Source: Tritrichomonas musculus
Taxonomy: Eukaryota > Parabasalia > Tritrichomonadida > Tritrichomonadidae
DNA length: 64,000 nucleotides
Reading direction: 5' to 3'
NCBI GenBank assembly: GCA_039105265.1
Contig: JAPFFF010000014.1
Location: 3,410,001 to 3,474,000, forward strand
Both the position numbers and the translations under genes were made by a program. A model generated the notes under the pieces. The model saw only the letters and a program-made list of their open reading frames with translations, made no database searches and was not told where the DNA came from. Positions within the stretch are counted from its first letter, which is position 1; the number at the start of each line of letters is the position of its first letter. This document shows positions 9,409 through 18,000 of the stretch, piece after piece.

Positions 9409-10578
9409 TTTTTTAAAATATTTTTTATTAATAAATTCCCTTTTCTTTTAAAAAGCTGATCCATCAAACTAGGTCATATCACAGTAGCTATCCGCTAAAT
9501 ATAATCTGAAATTTTCAGAGACCTTTAACAATTTAATACATTGCAACTTAATAAACTTTAGATTTCATTCAATGATTTTGAAAAAATTCAAAAGCCACCA
9601 AATCATTTTATCCCAATTTTTTTAAAAATAGAATCATTAGCTCTTTGTTAAATGATTATTAATCTTTTGTGTAAAAATTCAATTTTGAATATCTTGAATA
9701 ATTTGATTCAAATTTCAACACTTAAAAAATAAAATGATTTTAATTAAACAAACCTTAAATGAAAACAATCTAATGAAAGACTATAGGCATGTTGTTTGAT
9801 TTCCATTGTGAGAAGATAAAATGAAAATATCTTATGAAGTAAACATAAGTCAGAATTTATAAATCCCATTAATGAAACAATAGTTTATGATCTAGATGAA
9901 ATAATTGGCATTTCAACCAAATCATACAAATTGAAAATTTGAAGTAACAAACGAAACAACTTTACAAGCAGCAAAAAGAATTTTATTATAAATTATTGAC
10001 TTTAAAAATTCAAGAAATTGTTGCTTTGGATTTTGGGCCATCCATTAAACCTAAGGGAGGATGGATTAATGAATGAGGAGCTTTCACGTCGATCATTACT
10101 TTCATCAGAAAAGAACAACAGGCAACTAACTTAAAAAAAATAAAAATAGAGTTTTCACAAAAAGCATTTGATAATACATATCAGCAACATACTATTAAAA
10201 TGGTATGATAATACTATTGAATACTATTTATGAAAGAGGCAAGAAAATTCTTGGAATTAATATTTCAAAAATATTAAGCTATTTATTTTTGGGCTTTTGT
10301 GCGTGGAATTTCTGGAAGTGACTTATCTGTAGTTGCTGATATTTTTTACCTCCTTTTGGTTAATGAAAGATATGGCAATATGATAATATGATAATACTGT
10401 TTTATCAATATTTGGGATATAATATTATTCTCTTTTAAAATAGATTTTTAAGTATGAATGAATACAATAGTAATGAATAAAACAGTGTGGTACCATTCAT
10501 TTTACTTTTTACAAAATCAATTGAAAAAGTTTTTGATTTTTAAAATTTTGAATTATTTTCTGTTGTAATTCAAAGAAT
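9409..10578. other. Spacer containing a decayed glycohydrolase copy
   Basis: AT-rich spacer between PTPA and the Rab-like gene, which are divergent. About 9880-10395 carries a pseudogene, listed separately. No other gene is seen. Confidence 0.55.
9880..10395 (+). pseudogene. Decayed copy of microbial-type PARG (DUF2263 family)
   Basis: Broken plus-strand frames give, in order, STKSYKLKI, EVTNETTLQAAKRIL, VALDFGPSIKPKGGW and VADIFYLLLVNERYG. They line up with the intact minus-strand gene at 11823-13415: KKNKKLCKIEVSHESTFEAAFRI, VALNFASATKPGGGW and VSEIFRKLLIDEKYG. Several stops and frame changes interrupt it. The QEE catalytic motif is not recognisable, and the long Asn-rich insertion of the intact copy is absent. 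It is a host gene duplicate that has decayed. The limits are approximate. Confidence 0.65.
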
Positions 10579-11586
10579 ATGCAGGTTCAGTCCGAGGCAT
10601 GCATGCAGTGCAAAGTCGTCATGCTCGGCTCTGCATCAACAGGTAAAACATCTATTATTCGTCGACAAGTTAATAATACCTTTGATTATCATGTAAAGCC
10701 AACATTAGGCGCAGGGCTATCTTTTACAATTATTAAAGTTGATCCCAATTCATCTTTTTCGAATTTAACTAAATTACAAGCATCACCTCAGCCATTTGCA
10801 ACTTCATCTTCTCTTGCTGATCTATCAACCAATTCTACAATTTTACCCAATTCAAGTCTGAACAAAAATTCCAACAAAACAAGTAGCAATAAAATTGATG
10901 TCAAGCTCAATATTTGGGATACTGCAGGCCAAGAAAATTATAGATCACTTGCACGTATTTATTATAGAGATAGCCAAGCAGCAATAATCGTATTTGATGT
11001 AACTAATAAAAATTCATTCAATGATGTAGGATTTTGGATTAATGAATTGCGTTCTTTACAAGATAAGTGCTCAATATTTATAGTTGGAAACAAGATCGAC
11101 TTATCTGAAGCTTCATCGAACAATGATGACGAACTAAAAGAAGATGAAAATCAGAATAAACAAGATGTTATTACAGAAACAAAAGAAATAGAAAATGAAA
11201 AAGGGGAAGATCATATACCTCACGACCGCCAGGTTTCATACGAACAAGGCTTTGAATTTGCTAAAAGAAATAATGCATTCTATTTTGAAACTAGTGCTAA
11301 AACAGGCAAAGGTGTTGCAGAACTTTTTGAAGCAGTAGCAAATAGATTTGTAATTACAAAAAGAGATCCAAATCTATTGAAAAGATCTGCATCTTCCACA
11401 ACATTTTCTTCGTCATCAAAGAAAAATAAAAGATCAAGAAATAGCACTGATGATAATAGTGATGATAACGATGATGAAATCATGCCTTATAATAGTGGTT
11501 CCAACAAAGGCGTTATAAATGTTGTCGATACAAATAATGCGGACAATTCCGAGAAAAATGGAAATAGGTCGAACTGTTGCTCTTGA
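10579..11586 (+). CDS. Rab-like small GTPase with two long insertions
   Basis: 335 residues against about 200 for a usual Rab. The G motifs are complete: G1 GSASTGKTS (17-25), G2 threonine in KPTLG (about 42), G3 WDTAGQE (113-119), G4 NKID (171-174) and G5 ETSAK (237-241). The C-terminus NCCS offers a double-cysteine site for geranylgeranylation, so membrane attachment is expected. Two low-complexity insertions are unusual: residues about 55-105 (Ser/Asn-rich) between beta2 and beta3, next to switch I, and about 176-213 (acidic) after NKID. A Ser/Asp-rich tail of about 65 residues precedes the cysteines. The subfamily cannot be told with certainty. Confidence 0.85.
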   Translation: MQVQSEACMQCKVVMLGSASTGKTSIIRRQVNNTFDYHVKPTLGAGLSFTIIKVDPNSSFSNLTKLQASPQPFATSSSLADLSTNSTILPNSSLNKNSNKTSSNKIDVKLNIWDTAGQENYRSLARIYYRDSQAAIIVFDVTNKNSFNDVGFWINELRSLQDKCSIFIVGNKIDLSEASSNNDDELKEDENQNKQDVITETKEIENEKGEDHIPHDRQVSYEQGFEFAKRNNAFYFETSAKTGKGVAELFEAVANRFVITKRDPNLLKRSASSTTFSSSSKKNKRSRNSTDDNSDDNDDEIMPYNSGSNKGVINVVDTNNADNSEKNGNRSNCCS

Positions 11587-11822
11587 AAAAGAAAATACAA
11601 ATTTCATTTTTCTCTTTTTTTTTATTCTATCCTATTCTATTTCGGACTATTTATCCTATCTTTTTATAAAAAGATATTATCATTTTCATTTAAACAAAGT
11701 TGTAAATAAGATTTCAATTTTAGAGAAAAAGTATATTTTAAATATAATTTTTTTTTTTTTTTTTTTTTAGGAAGATTTTTATACTTTTATATGAAAATAT
11801 AAATTTAAAATAATAATAAACA

Positions 11823-13415
11823 TCATTCTAGTGTCTTTTTTGATAAAAAGCTTTCGAAAGTTGAATAAAAAGATCGGAAATTTTTGGAATCATCTGACCC
11901 GGGTATTGCAAAAACGACATAATCAAAATAATATCCGTATTTTTCATCAATTAAAAGTTTTCTAAATATTTCTGAAACTTTTACAGGAACATTCTTAAAA
12001 ACTCCACAACCAAATGCCCCAAGAATGATTGCTCTTTGCTTTTCTACTATAGCTAATATGAGGATCCTCTTGATTCTTTCTTCAAAAATGGTATAGCTTT
12101 CATTTATAGCTTGATCAAGTCTACTTTTATTTTGTTTAGGTATCCGGCTCTCTTCGCTGTTATCTGCATCTTTGTTATTGATTTCATCAATATCATTCTC
12201 GTCATCAAAATCTTCATTATTGGAGCTGCTTTTGTCATCATCGTCATTATTCACGCTGTTGACATCCTCCTCACCACTTTTGCTTTCATCGTTATTATCT
12301 GTATTGCTCTCATTATTATTATTTGCATTGTTTTCATTGTTATTATCTGCATTGCTCTCATTATTATTATTTACATTGTTTTCATTGTTATTATTTGTAT
12401 TGTTTTCGTTGTTATTACCTGTATTGATTATATTGTTATTATCTGTATTGCTTTCGTTGTTATTATTTGAATCGCTTTCATTGTCATTATTTGTACTGAC
12501 TTCGTTGCTACTATTACCATTGCTTTCATTTTTATTAATGGGCTCATTGCTATCATCTTGATTATGCTCTTCTGTATCATCAATTTGACTTATTTTTGGT
12601 ATATAGCTTTTTTTATTATGCTTTACTGCCTTCGATTTTTTAACTTTATCTAACCTCTCCTTTCTTTCCCTTTCTTTTTTTTCTCTTTCTTCTTTTTCTC
12701 TTCTCTCTCTTTCTCTCTCTTCTTTTTCTTTCTTAAATAATTTATTAAAATCAATAATTAAATTATTAAGGTTTGGGGCAGCAGATGTGATCACTGAGAC
12801 TCTTTGGAAATCAGAAATGAGCTTTTCATTTTTAGGATTCCTGATAACCGGAACTTTATAAGAGTAAATCATAGCGTTTGTGTAATAATGTTTATTTGGA
12901 AAACTTTTTTTTTTTAATAATTTGATATGATCTATATAGAATTTTTTAACAGAGTCTTTATCAAGCGAATAAAAGAGACACGACTGGCGGGTGATGCTTT
13001 CTTCTTGTGCGTCTTTTCCATTTAACCAACCACCGCCTGGTTTTGTTGCAGAGGCGAAATTGAGCGCAACTGTATTTTTTATATTATAGTTTTTTATAAT
13101 CCTAAAAGCGGCTTCAAAAGTTGATTCATGTGAAACTTCGATTTTGCATAATTTTTTATTTTTTTTGATTTTTGATGGAATTTCTAATGTTTCAGATTTA
13201 TCTATATATTTAGTATTATCAAAACATTTGCCCAATTCTTTTCCAATATTAATGTAATTATTACAACCTTCAACTGAGTAATATTGTTGTTTAATGATTT
13301 CATTAGTTTGCTTTGCAATTTTAAGTTTTTCTTCATTAACTTCGTCTCCTTTAATATATTTGCTTTGAGCTGGTAAACGTTTTTCGTTTTGACTAAAATT
13401 AGGTCGTTCTTGCAT
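11823..13415 (-). CDS. Microbial-type poly(ADP-ribose) glycohydrolase (DUF2263/TIGR02452 family)
   Basis: 530 residues. The first part carries the family signature VALNFASATKPGGGW...AQEESITRQS: GGG at 127-129 and QEE at 137-139, spaced as in bacterial-type PARGs, where the glutamates cut the ribose-ribose bond. The last part has RAIILGAFGCGVFKN (about 461-475) and a final FAIPG strand. Together they form a macrodomain-like ADP-ribose-binding fold, and the protein should remove ADP-ribose chains or groups. Residues about 227-430 are a low-complexity insertion, first Lys/Glu/Arg-rich, then Asn-rich with NNNNESN-type repeats, then acidic. The family is otherwise about 270-350 residues. A decayed second copy lies at 9880-10395. 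The gene converges on the Rab-like gene. Confidence 0.85.
   Translation of the reverse strand: MQERPNFSQNEKRLPAQSKYIKGDEVNEEKLKIAKQTNEIIKQQYYSVEGCNNYINIGKELGKCFDNTKYIDKSETLEIPSKIKKNKKLCKIEVSHESTFEAAFRIIKNYNIKNTVALNFASATKPGGGWLNGKDAQEESITRQSCLFYSLDKDSVKKFYIDHIKLLKKKSFPNKHYYTNAMIYSYKVPVIRNPKNEKLISDFQRVSVITSAAPNLNNLIIDFNKLFKKEKEERERERREKEEREKKERERKERLDKVKKSKAVKHNKKSYIPKISQIDDTEEHNQDDSNEPINKNESNGNSSNEVSTNNDNESDSNNNNESNTDNNNIINTGNNNENNTNNNNENNVNNNNESNADNNNENNANNNNESNTDNNDESKSGEEDVNSVNNDDDDKSSSNNEDFDDENDIDEINNKDADNSEESRIPKQNKSRLDQAINESYTIFEERIKRILILAIVEKQRAIILGAFGCGVFKNVPVKVSEIFRKLLIDEKYGYYFDYVVFAIPGSDDSKNFRSFYSTFESFLSKKTLE
12270..12500 (-). repeat. Asn-rich codon repeat inside the PARG gene
   Basis: Imperfect repeats of about 24 bases encode units like NNNNESNADNNNENN. 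They lie in the insertion between the two halves of the macrodomain fold and are likely to vary in length by slippage. Confidence 0.7.
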
Positions 13416-13634
13416 TTGATTAAAATTTTTTTGAAACTATAATTAGTCATCATTCATTCATAGTATGACATAATGAAAAAATTTTTATAAAATGAAAATA
13501 AAAAGAACAAAAATACAATTCCAATAACATACTACATCAGAAAAAAATAATATTTCACAATTTTAATCAAAACAAATTCGAAAAATTATTAAACCATTTC
13601 TGAAAATAAAATCATTAATGCCAGATTAATGAAA

Positions 13635-14795
13635 TTAAGTACTTGCAGAATTCAAGTGAGATGAATAAATGTTTGGCCACGGGCCAAAAAAAGTGAATGG
13701 ATAATTCATGTTTGGTGAATTAATTTGAGGAAGCATTTCATTGTCAAATAATATGCTTTTATTTTTGCTATTAACATTACTTTTATTTGGTTGATAATCT
13801 TTGTTTTGCTCATTATCATACTTTGCTTTTTTATGGGCTTTGCAAACTTCCAAAAAAAGCGGACGGTCATCCAAAATAAGATTTTCAGTGAGATCATTGT
13901 CAAAATCATCTATGATTAAGTACTGAAATGATGATTTAAAATCAGATATATTTTTGGTTTTTGAGTTCGTAACACTCTGATTTTGATGACTACCATCTTG
14001 AAATAAACTATTTAATAAACTTGATGGCGTCGAAATCATTGTTGTTGTTGCTGAGGATATCGCTCCATTTTGGCCTTCTATTTTTGACTTCAGCTTTGTT
14101 TTGAGATGGGAATTCCATCTTGTTTTAATGCTTGGCTCTGTTCTTCCTGGTATAAAAAAAGCAATTTTACTCCAAGAATTACCATATATATCATGAAGTT
14201 TTACAAGAAGAATATCTTCTTCAATTGTCCATGGCCCTTTGATGCGTTCTTCTGCAGCAAACGGATCTAGATGTAATATCCATCTTCTTTTAATATCTTT
14301 TGCACTACGTTTATTATGCATTAGAAGAGGAATACTTGCGAGGCGTGACCAAACATTTGCCATACTTTCTTTCATTTGGCTTTTATAAAACCTCTGATCT
14401 TTTTTCATAAAGTCCTTAATTGCTTCATCTTCTTCAGGGCTCCAAGGCACATAAGAAATATTACCATTTTCTTTTTGACAATTTTGGTTACATTTGTATT
14501 CATTAAGCTCAGAATTGCCATTATTATAAGTAAATGTATTATTGTTGAATTTATTTTGATTATAGTTATTATAAGAATTATTTTGGTGCTCATTTGTATT
14601 CTCAACATGAATAGAACATCCTTCTACTTTAATTTCTGTCTCAAGTTCTATTTCGCCTGAAGATGCTTGCGATGAATTTTCTGATATAAAACTTGATTTG
14701 AAGTCAAGTTGATTCATTTGATTACAATCAAGGCCAACAGGCTCTATTTTAATTATTTCTTGTGGAGAAAACGGAAAGATTGCTATATCTGTCAT
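13635..14795 (-). CDS. R2R3 Myb-like protein with an expanded first repeat
   Basis: 386 residues from the ATG at 14795. Residues 1-110 are Asn/Gln/Glu-rich. The first Myb repeat, about 116-175 (PWSPEEDEAIKDFM...DIKRRWILHL), has roughly ten extra residues between helices 1 and 2. The second, about 185-235 (GPWTIEEDILLVKLH...SIKTRWNSHL), is standard. A Ser/Asn-rich tail of about 150 residues follows. It probably binds DNA in the nucleus as a transcription factor; the target is unknown. Its closest relatives in the window are the other two Myb genes, but the linkers differ, so these are old paralogues. Confidence 0.85.
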   Translation of the reverse strand: MTDIAIFPFSPQEIIKIEPVGLDCNQMNQLDFKSSFISENSSQASSGEIELETEIKVEGCSIHVENTNEHQNNSYNNYNQNKFNNNTFTYNNGNSELNEYKCNQNCQKENGNISYVPWSPEEDEAIKDFMKKDQRFYKSQMKESMANVWSRLASIPLLMHNKRSAKDIKRRWILHLDPFAAEERIKGPWTIEEDILLVKLHDIYGNSWSKIAFFIPGRTEPSIKTRWNSHLKTKLKSKIEGQNGAISSATTTMISTPSSLLNSLFQDGSHQNQSVTNSKTKNISDFKSSFQYLIIDDFDNDLTENLILDDRPLFLEVCKAHKKAKYDNEQNKDYQPNKSNVNSKNKSILFDNEMLPQINSPNMNYPFTFFGPWPNIYSSHLNSAST

Positions 14796-14913
14796 TAAAA
14801 AGTCTAAATAATCTTTTAGATTATTTGATAATTTAAAAGTAAACGTTATCGAAGAGAATTATATTATAGGTTAACATAAAATTGATAACTAATAATAATA
14901 ATAACAAGGGACG

Positions 14914-14941
14914 CCACTTTTTGAGCTTCGCTCAAAAAGTG
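14914..14941. repeat. Perfect short hairpin with TTC loop
   Basis: CACTTTTTGAGC pairs with GCTCAAAAAGTG around a TTCG-like turn. The left flank and stem share ACGCCACTTTTTGA with the terminal repeat of the MITE at 57822-58229, suggesting a related relic. Confidence 0.6.
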
Positions 14942-15000
14942 TCTTTAGCACTGTATACTAATTTTTTTCTGTATAATATCAAAATTTAAACCATTATTTT

Positions 15001-16179
15001 TTTTCTAAAGAGGTATTCATGTGAGGTGACTTAACGTCTTTGATAATTTTTAAAATTGCATTTTTTCAGCCACTTTAAAGTTTTGAAGACTCAGATTAAG
15101 AGAAACAAATTTCTTGCCTGTGGAGATTGTATTAAGCATGCATTTTTGAAAAAATAATGTTAAAATTTTTTTTTCTAATATCTTGATATTTTTACTCAAT
15201 TTAAAATATATGCCAGATATTTAAAATAATAAATGTAATTTATTAATACTATAATTTATTGTGAGATTTAAAATTTTGTTCTTTGTTTTATATGTAAAAA
15301 TAATGAAGATTTTAGAATTTGAAAATGATTTTTTTTGCAAAAAAGTAGAATACTTAAAAATTCGCTCGTTAAATTTTTATATATTTTATGTATATGTTTT
15401 GGCTTAATCTGAATTATTCAGTTGAGAATGGAATATATTGGCTATGCGCTCATTTTTGAGAAATGTTGATTTTACTTTATATTATAAATTTTATTGGTGC
15501 AAAATGCCAAAATCACAAAAATGAGAAAAACTTTTTTTAAATATTTATGTTTTCTTGAATTTTCTTTGGTAACAATAATTTAAATTCATTAAATATTAAT
15601 AAAAAATAAAATAAATCATAGTTCATTAATTATAAAGCGCAAAATATTAGTTATAAAATTATAATTTTTTACGATTATTTGATTCAATTCTTATGAAAAG
15701 TTTCTATGTTTATTTATAAAATTGTAATAAAATATTGAGAGAATAAATTTTTTTTCAAAAAAAAGATGTTTACAAATTCAATTGATTATTTATTAATTTG
15801 TATAAAATGATCGTTCCAAAAATATTGAAAAATAATTAAATCTAATCTATATATTTCTTAATTATAAGATTTAAAAATGTATATTAATTTTATATATAAA
15901 CATATAATATAATTACTAACTAATATGAATATTAATAAGCGCATATAATACATATTTATTAATAAATAATTATATTTTTATATTTCTATTGAAAATATAA
16001 AATTTCAGAAGTAAAGTTATTTATACTCACAAAAATATACTAAATTCATATCTTGAAAATGGAGGTACAAAGAATTATACAAATCATTATATAATCCAAT
16101 TATAAAATATCTAAAAATATAAGATGCTTTATATAAAATTTTATCGACGAATTCCCTACATGAATACCTCTTTTTCTAA
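15001..16179. mobile_element. Non-autonomous DNA element (15009-16171), 14-bp TIRs, 8-bp target duplication
   Basis: AGAGGTATTCATGT at 15009-15022 is matched exactly in reverse at 16158-16171. Perfect direct repeats TTTTCTAA flank it (15001-15008 and 16172-16179). The 1.16-kb interior is AT-rich and has no open frame worth naming. An 8-bp duplication points to the hAT group, although the ends lack the typical CAGGG. The duplicated word is AT-rich, so chance is not wholly excluded. Confidence 0.6.
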
Positions 16180-16450
16180 AAAAGAAAATTCTAGATTTTG
16201 AAATTTTGACCTTTGACGATGAAAAATTTACCTAAAATACAAATTAAAAAAATTAGAATAAAGTAACAAATCTGTTCTCATCATTTTACTTTATTCTCAT
16301 TTTTTTCATCTGTACATCCAAATTCAATTAATCTCATCATTCTCATCTAATCTCATCAAATTTCGTCATTTACATTCAATATCATCTAATCTTATTTATC
16401 TGTTTCAATCTTATCTCTCATAAAATAGCTAATTCAATTCGCGTAATTAG

Positions 16451-16982
16451 TTCCAACTGCAGCTAAGTTGCGATAGCTGCAGGTGGAAGTTTGAAATGGT
16501 ACATTTAAGTAATTACTTCCACCTGCAGCTATCGCAGCTCAGCCGCAGGTGGAAACTTGGTTTCCTTATTTCTTTACTTCCACCTGCAGCTGAGAAGCGA
16601 TAGCCGCAGGTGGAAGGCTAAATTGGTAAATAGTGATTTTCCACCTGCAGCTGTCGCAGCTCAGTCGCAGGTGGAAGATTGGTTTCCTTATTTCTTTACT
16701 TCCACCTGCAGCTGAGAAGCGATAGCCGCAGGTGGAAGGCTAAATTGGTAAATAGTGATTTTCCACCTGCAGCTGTCGCAGCTCAGCCGCAGGTGGAAAC
16801 TTGGTTTCCTTATTTCTTTACTTCCACCTGCAGCTGAGAAGCGATAGCCGCAGGTGGAAGGCTAAATTGGTAAATAGTGATTTTCCACCTGCAGCTGTCG
16901 CAGCTCAGCCGCAGGTGGAAACTTGGTTTCCTTATTTCTTTACATCCACCTGCAGCTGAGAAGCGATAGCCGCAGGTGGAAG
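16451..16982. repeat. Array of nine GC-rich hairpins (two alternating types, 122-bp period)
   Basis: Nine imperfect palindromes of 38-40 bases follow one another at about 16451-16488, 16517-16554, 16577-16616, 16639-16676, 16699-16738, 16761-16798, 16821-16860, 16883-16920 and 16943-16982. Each has the arms TTCCACCTGC and GCAGGTGGAA. The centres alternate between AGCTGAGAAGCGATAGCC and AGCTGTCGCAGCTCAGCC types, the second being nearly a reverse complement of itself. Spacers also alternate (TAAATTGGTAAATAGTGATT and ACTTGGTTTCCTTATTTC). The two-hairpin unit repeats every 122 bp (TTTCC at 16561, 16683, 16805, 16927). The first pair is the most diverged. The GC content stands out sharply from its surroundings. 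I know no family for it. Confidence 0.9.
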
Positions 16983-17383
16983 ACTAAATTGCGTAATCTA
17001 TAATTTGGGCTTTTGCATAACGATCACTTATTCAAAAATTCAATATTATTTTTAAAATTACGATCATCTTATGAAAAGTACTCCAAAATATGAGATGAAA
17101 TTTTTTTTTATTAGGTAAATTTTGAATGATTAAATGGACAAAACTTTGAATGAGATAATTCTATCACTTTTTAAGGTGTACATGACCACATAGCTATTTA
17201 AAATGAAAACTTTGAACATTTTACAAATTTTAATTTGAGCTTAATAGAATATATAGAAACAACTTGAACAAATGAAACAACAAATAATTACATTGTAAAA
17301 AAAAATAGGAAATAATTATATGGAGGCGTAAAAAGATCATTTTTTAATAGATTAGGATTATGATTAAAAAAAATTTTTTTATT

Positions 17384-17453
17384 AGCCACTACCTCGCTTC
17401 GCTCGTAGTGGCTCAAGCAATCCGACTTCGCTGCGCTCAGCTCGGATTGCTTG
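17384..17453. repeat. Compound double hairpin
   Basis: Two hairpins abut. The first (17384-17413) has 9-bp arms AGCCACTAC/GTAGTGGCT. The second (17414-17453) has 12-bp arms CAAGCAATCCGA/TCGGATTGCTTG. Both have GC-rich loops with CTTCGCT words. They may be repeat relics or structured RNA. Confidence 0.7.
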
Positions 17454-18000
17454 TATTTTGGCGACCTCAACATTCGATCTGTTATATATTGATATGTGAT
17501 TATTATCTTAATATTTCATCGAGACATTGAAGGTCTCTACATGTTTGTATTACAATAAAAAAATAATTTGAAGCTGAGAAAAATGATAAAAATGAGCCAG
17601 TAGTAAAATGAAAATCGTAATTTTGGTAATTTGTCCAACTTTCAAATTTTTTTTTGTAGATCATAGATATTTGCGTTTTCCGATTATTATGGAGAGTAGT
17701 GCTTACGAATTTGAGAGGCTTGGTCAATCAAAATGGAAATAGTAAAAAATATATGAAGTGAGAGAGCTTAAATTTATAACGATATTTGATCGAAAATTTT
17801 CATTCAAAATATTATTTTTCTGAAAACTCATATAAAAAGTTATCAAAATTTTCATAAATAGATTACTAATATCTTATTAAAAAAAAGTAATTTATTAAAG
17901 CAAAATCACTTAATAAGCATATTATTTTTTATATTAAACAGAATATATTTTGGCTTAGTTCCAAATATGCTGCAATGTGTTTTTTTGGCAAATTTGTGGG

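Noticed and set aside
12111-12561. Hydrophobic Ile/Val- and Leu/Ser-rich plus-strand frames that look like membrane proteins
   Set aside because: They are the reverse reading of the Asn/Asp codon repeats in the glycohydrolase gene on the minus strand.
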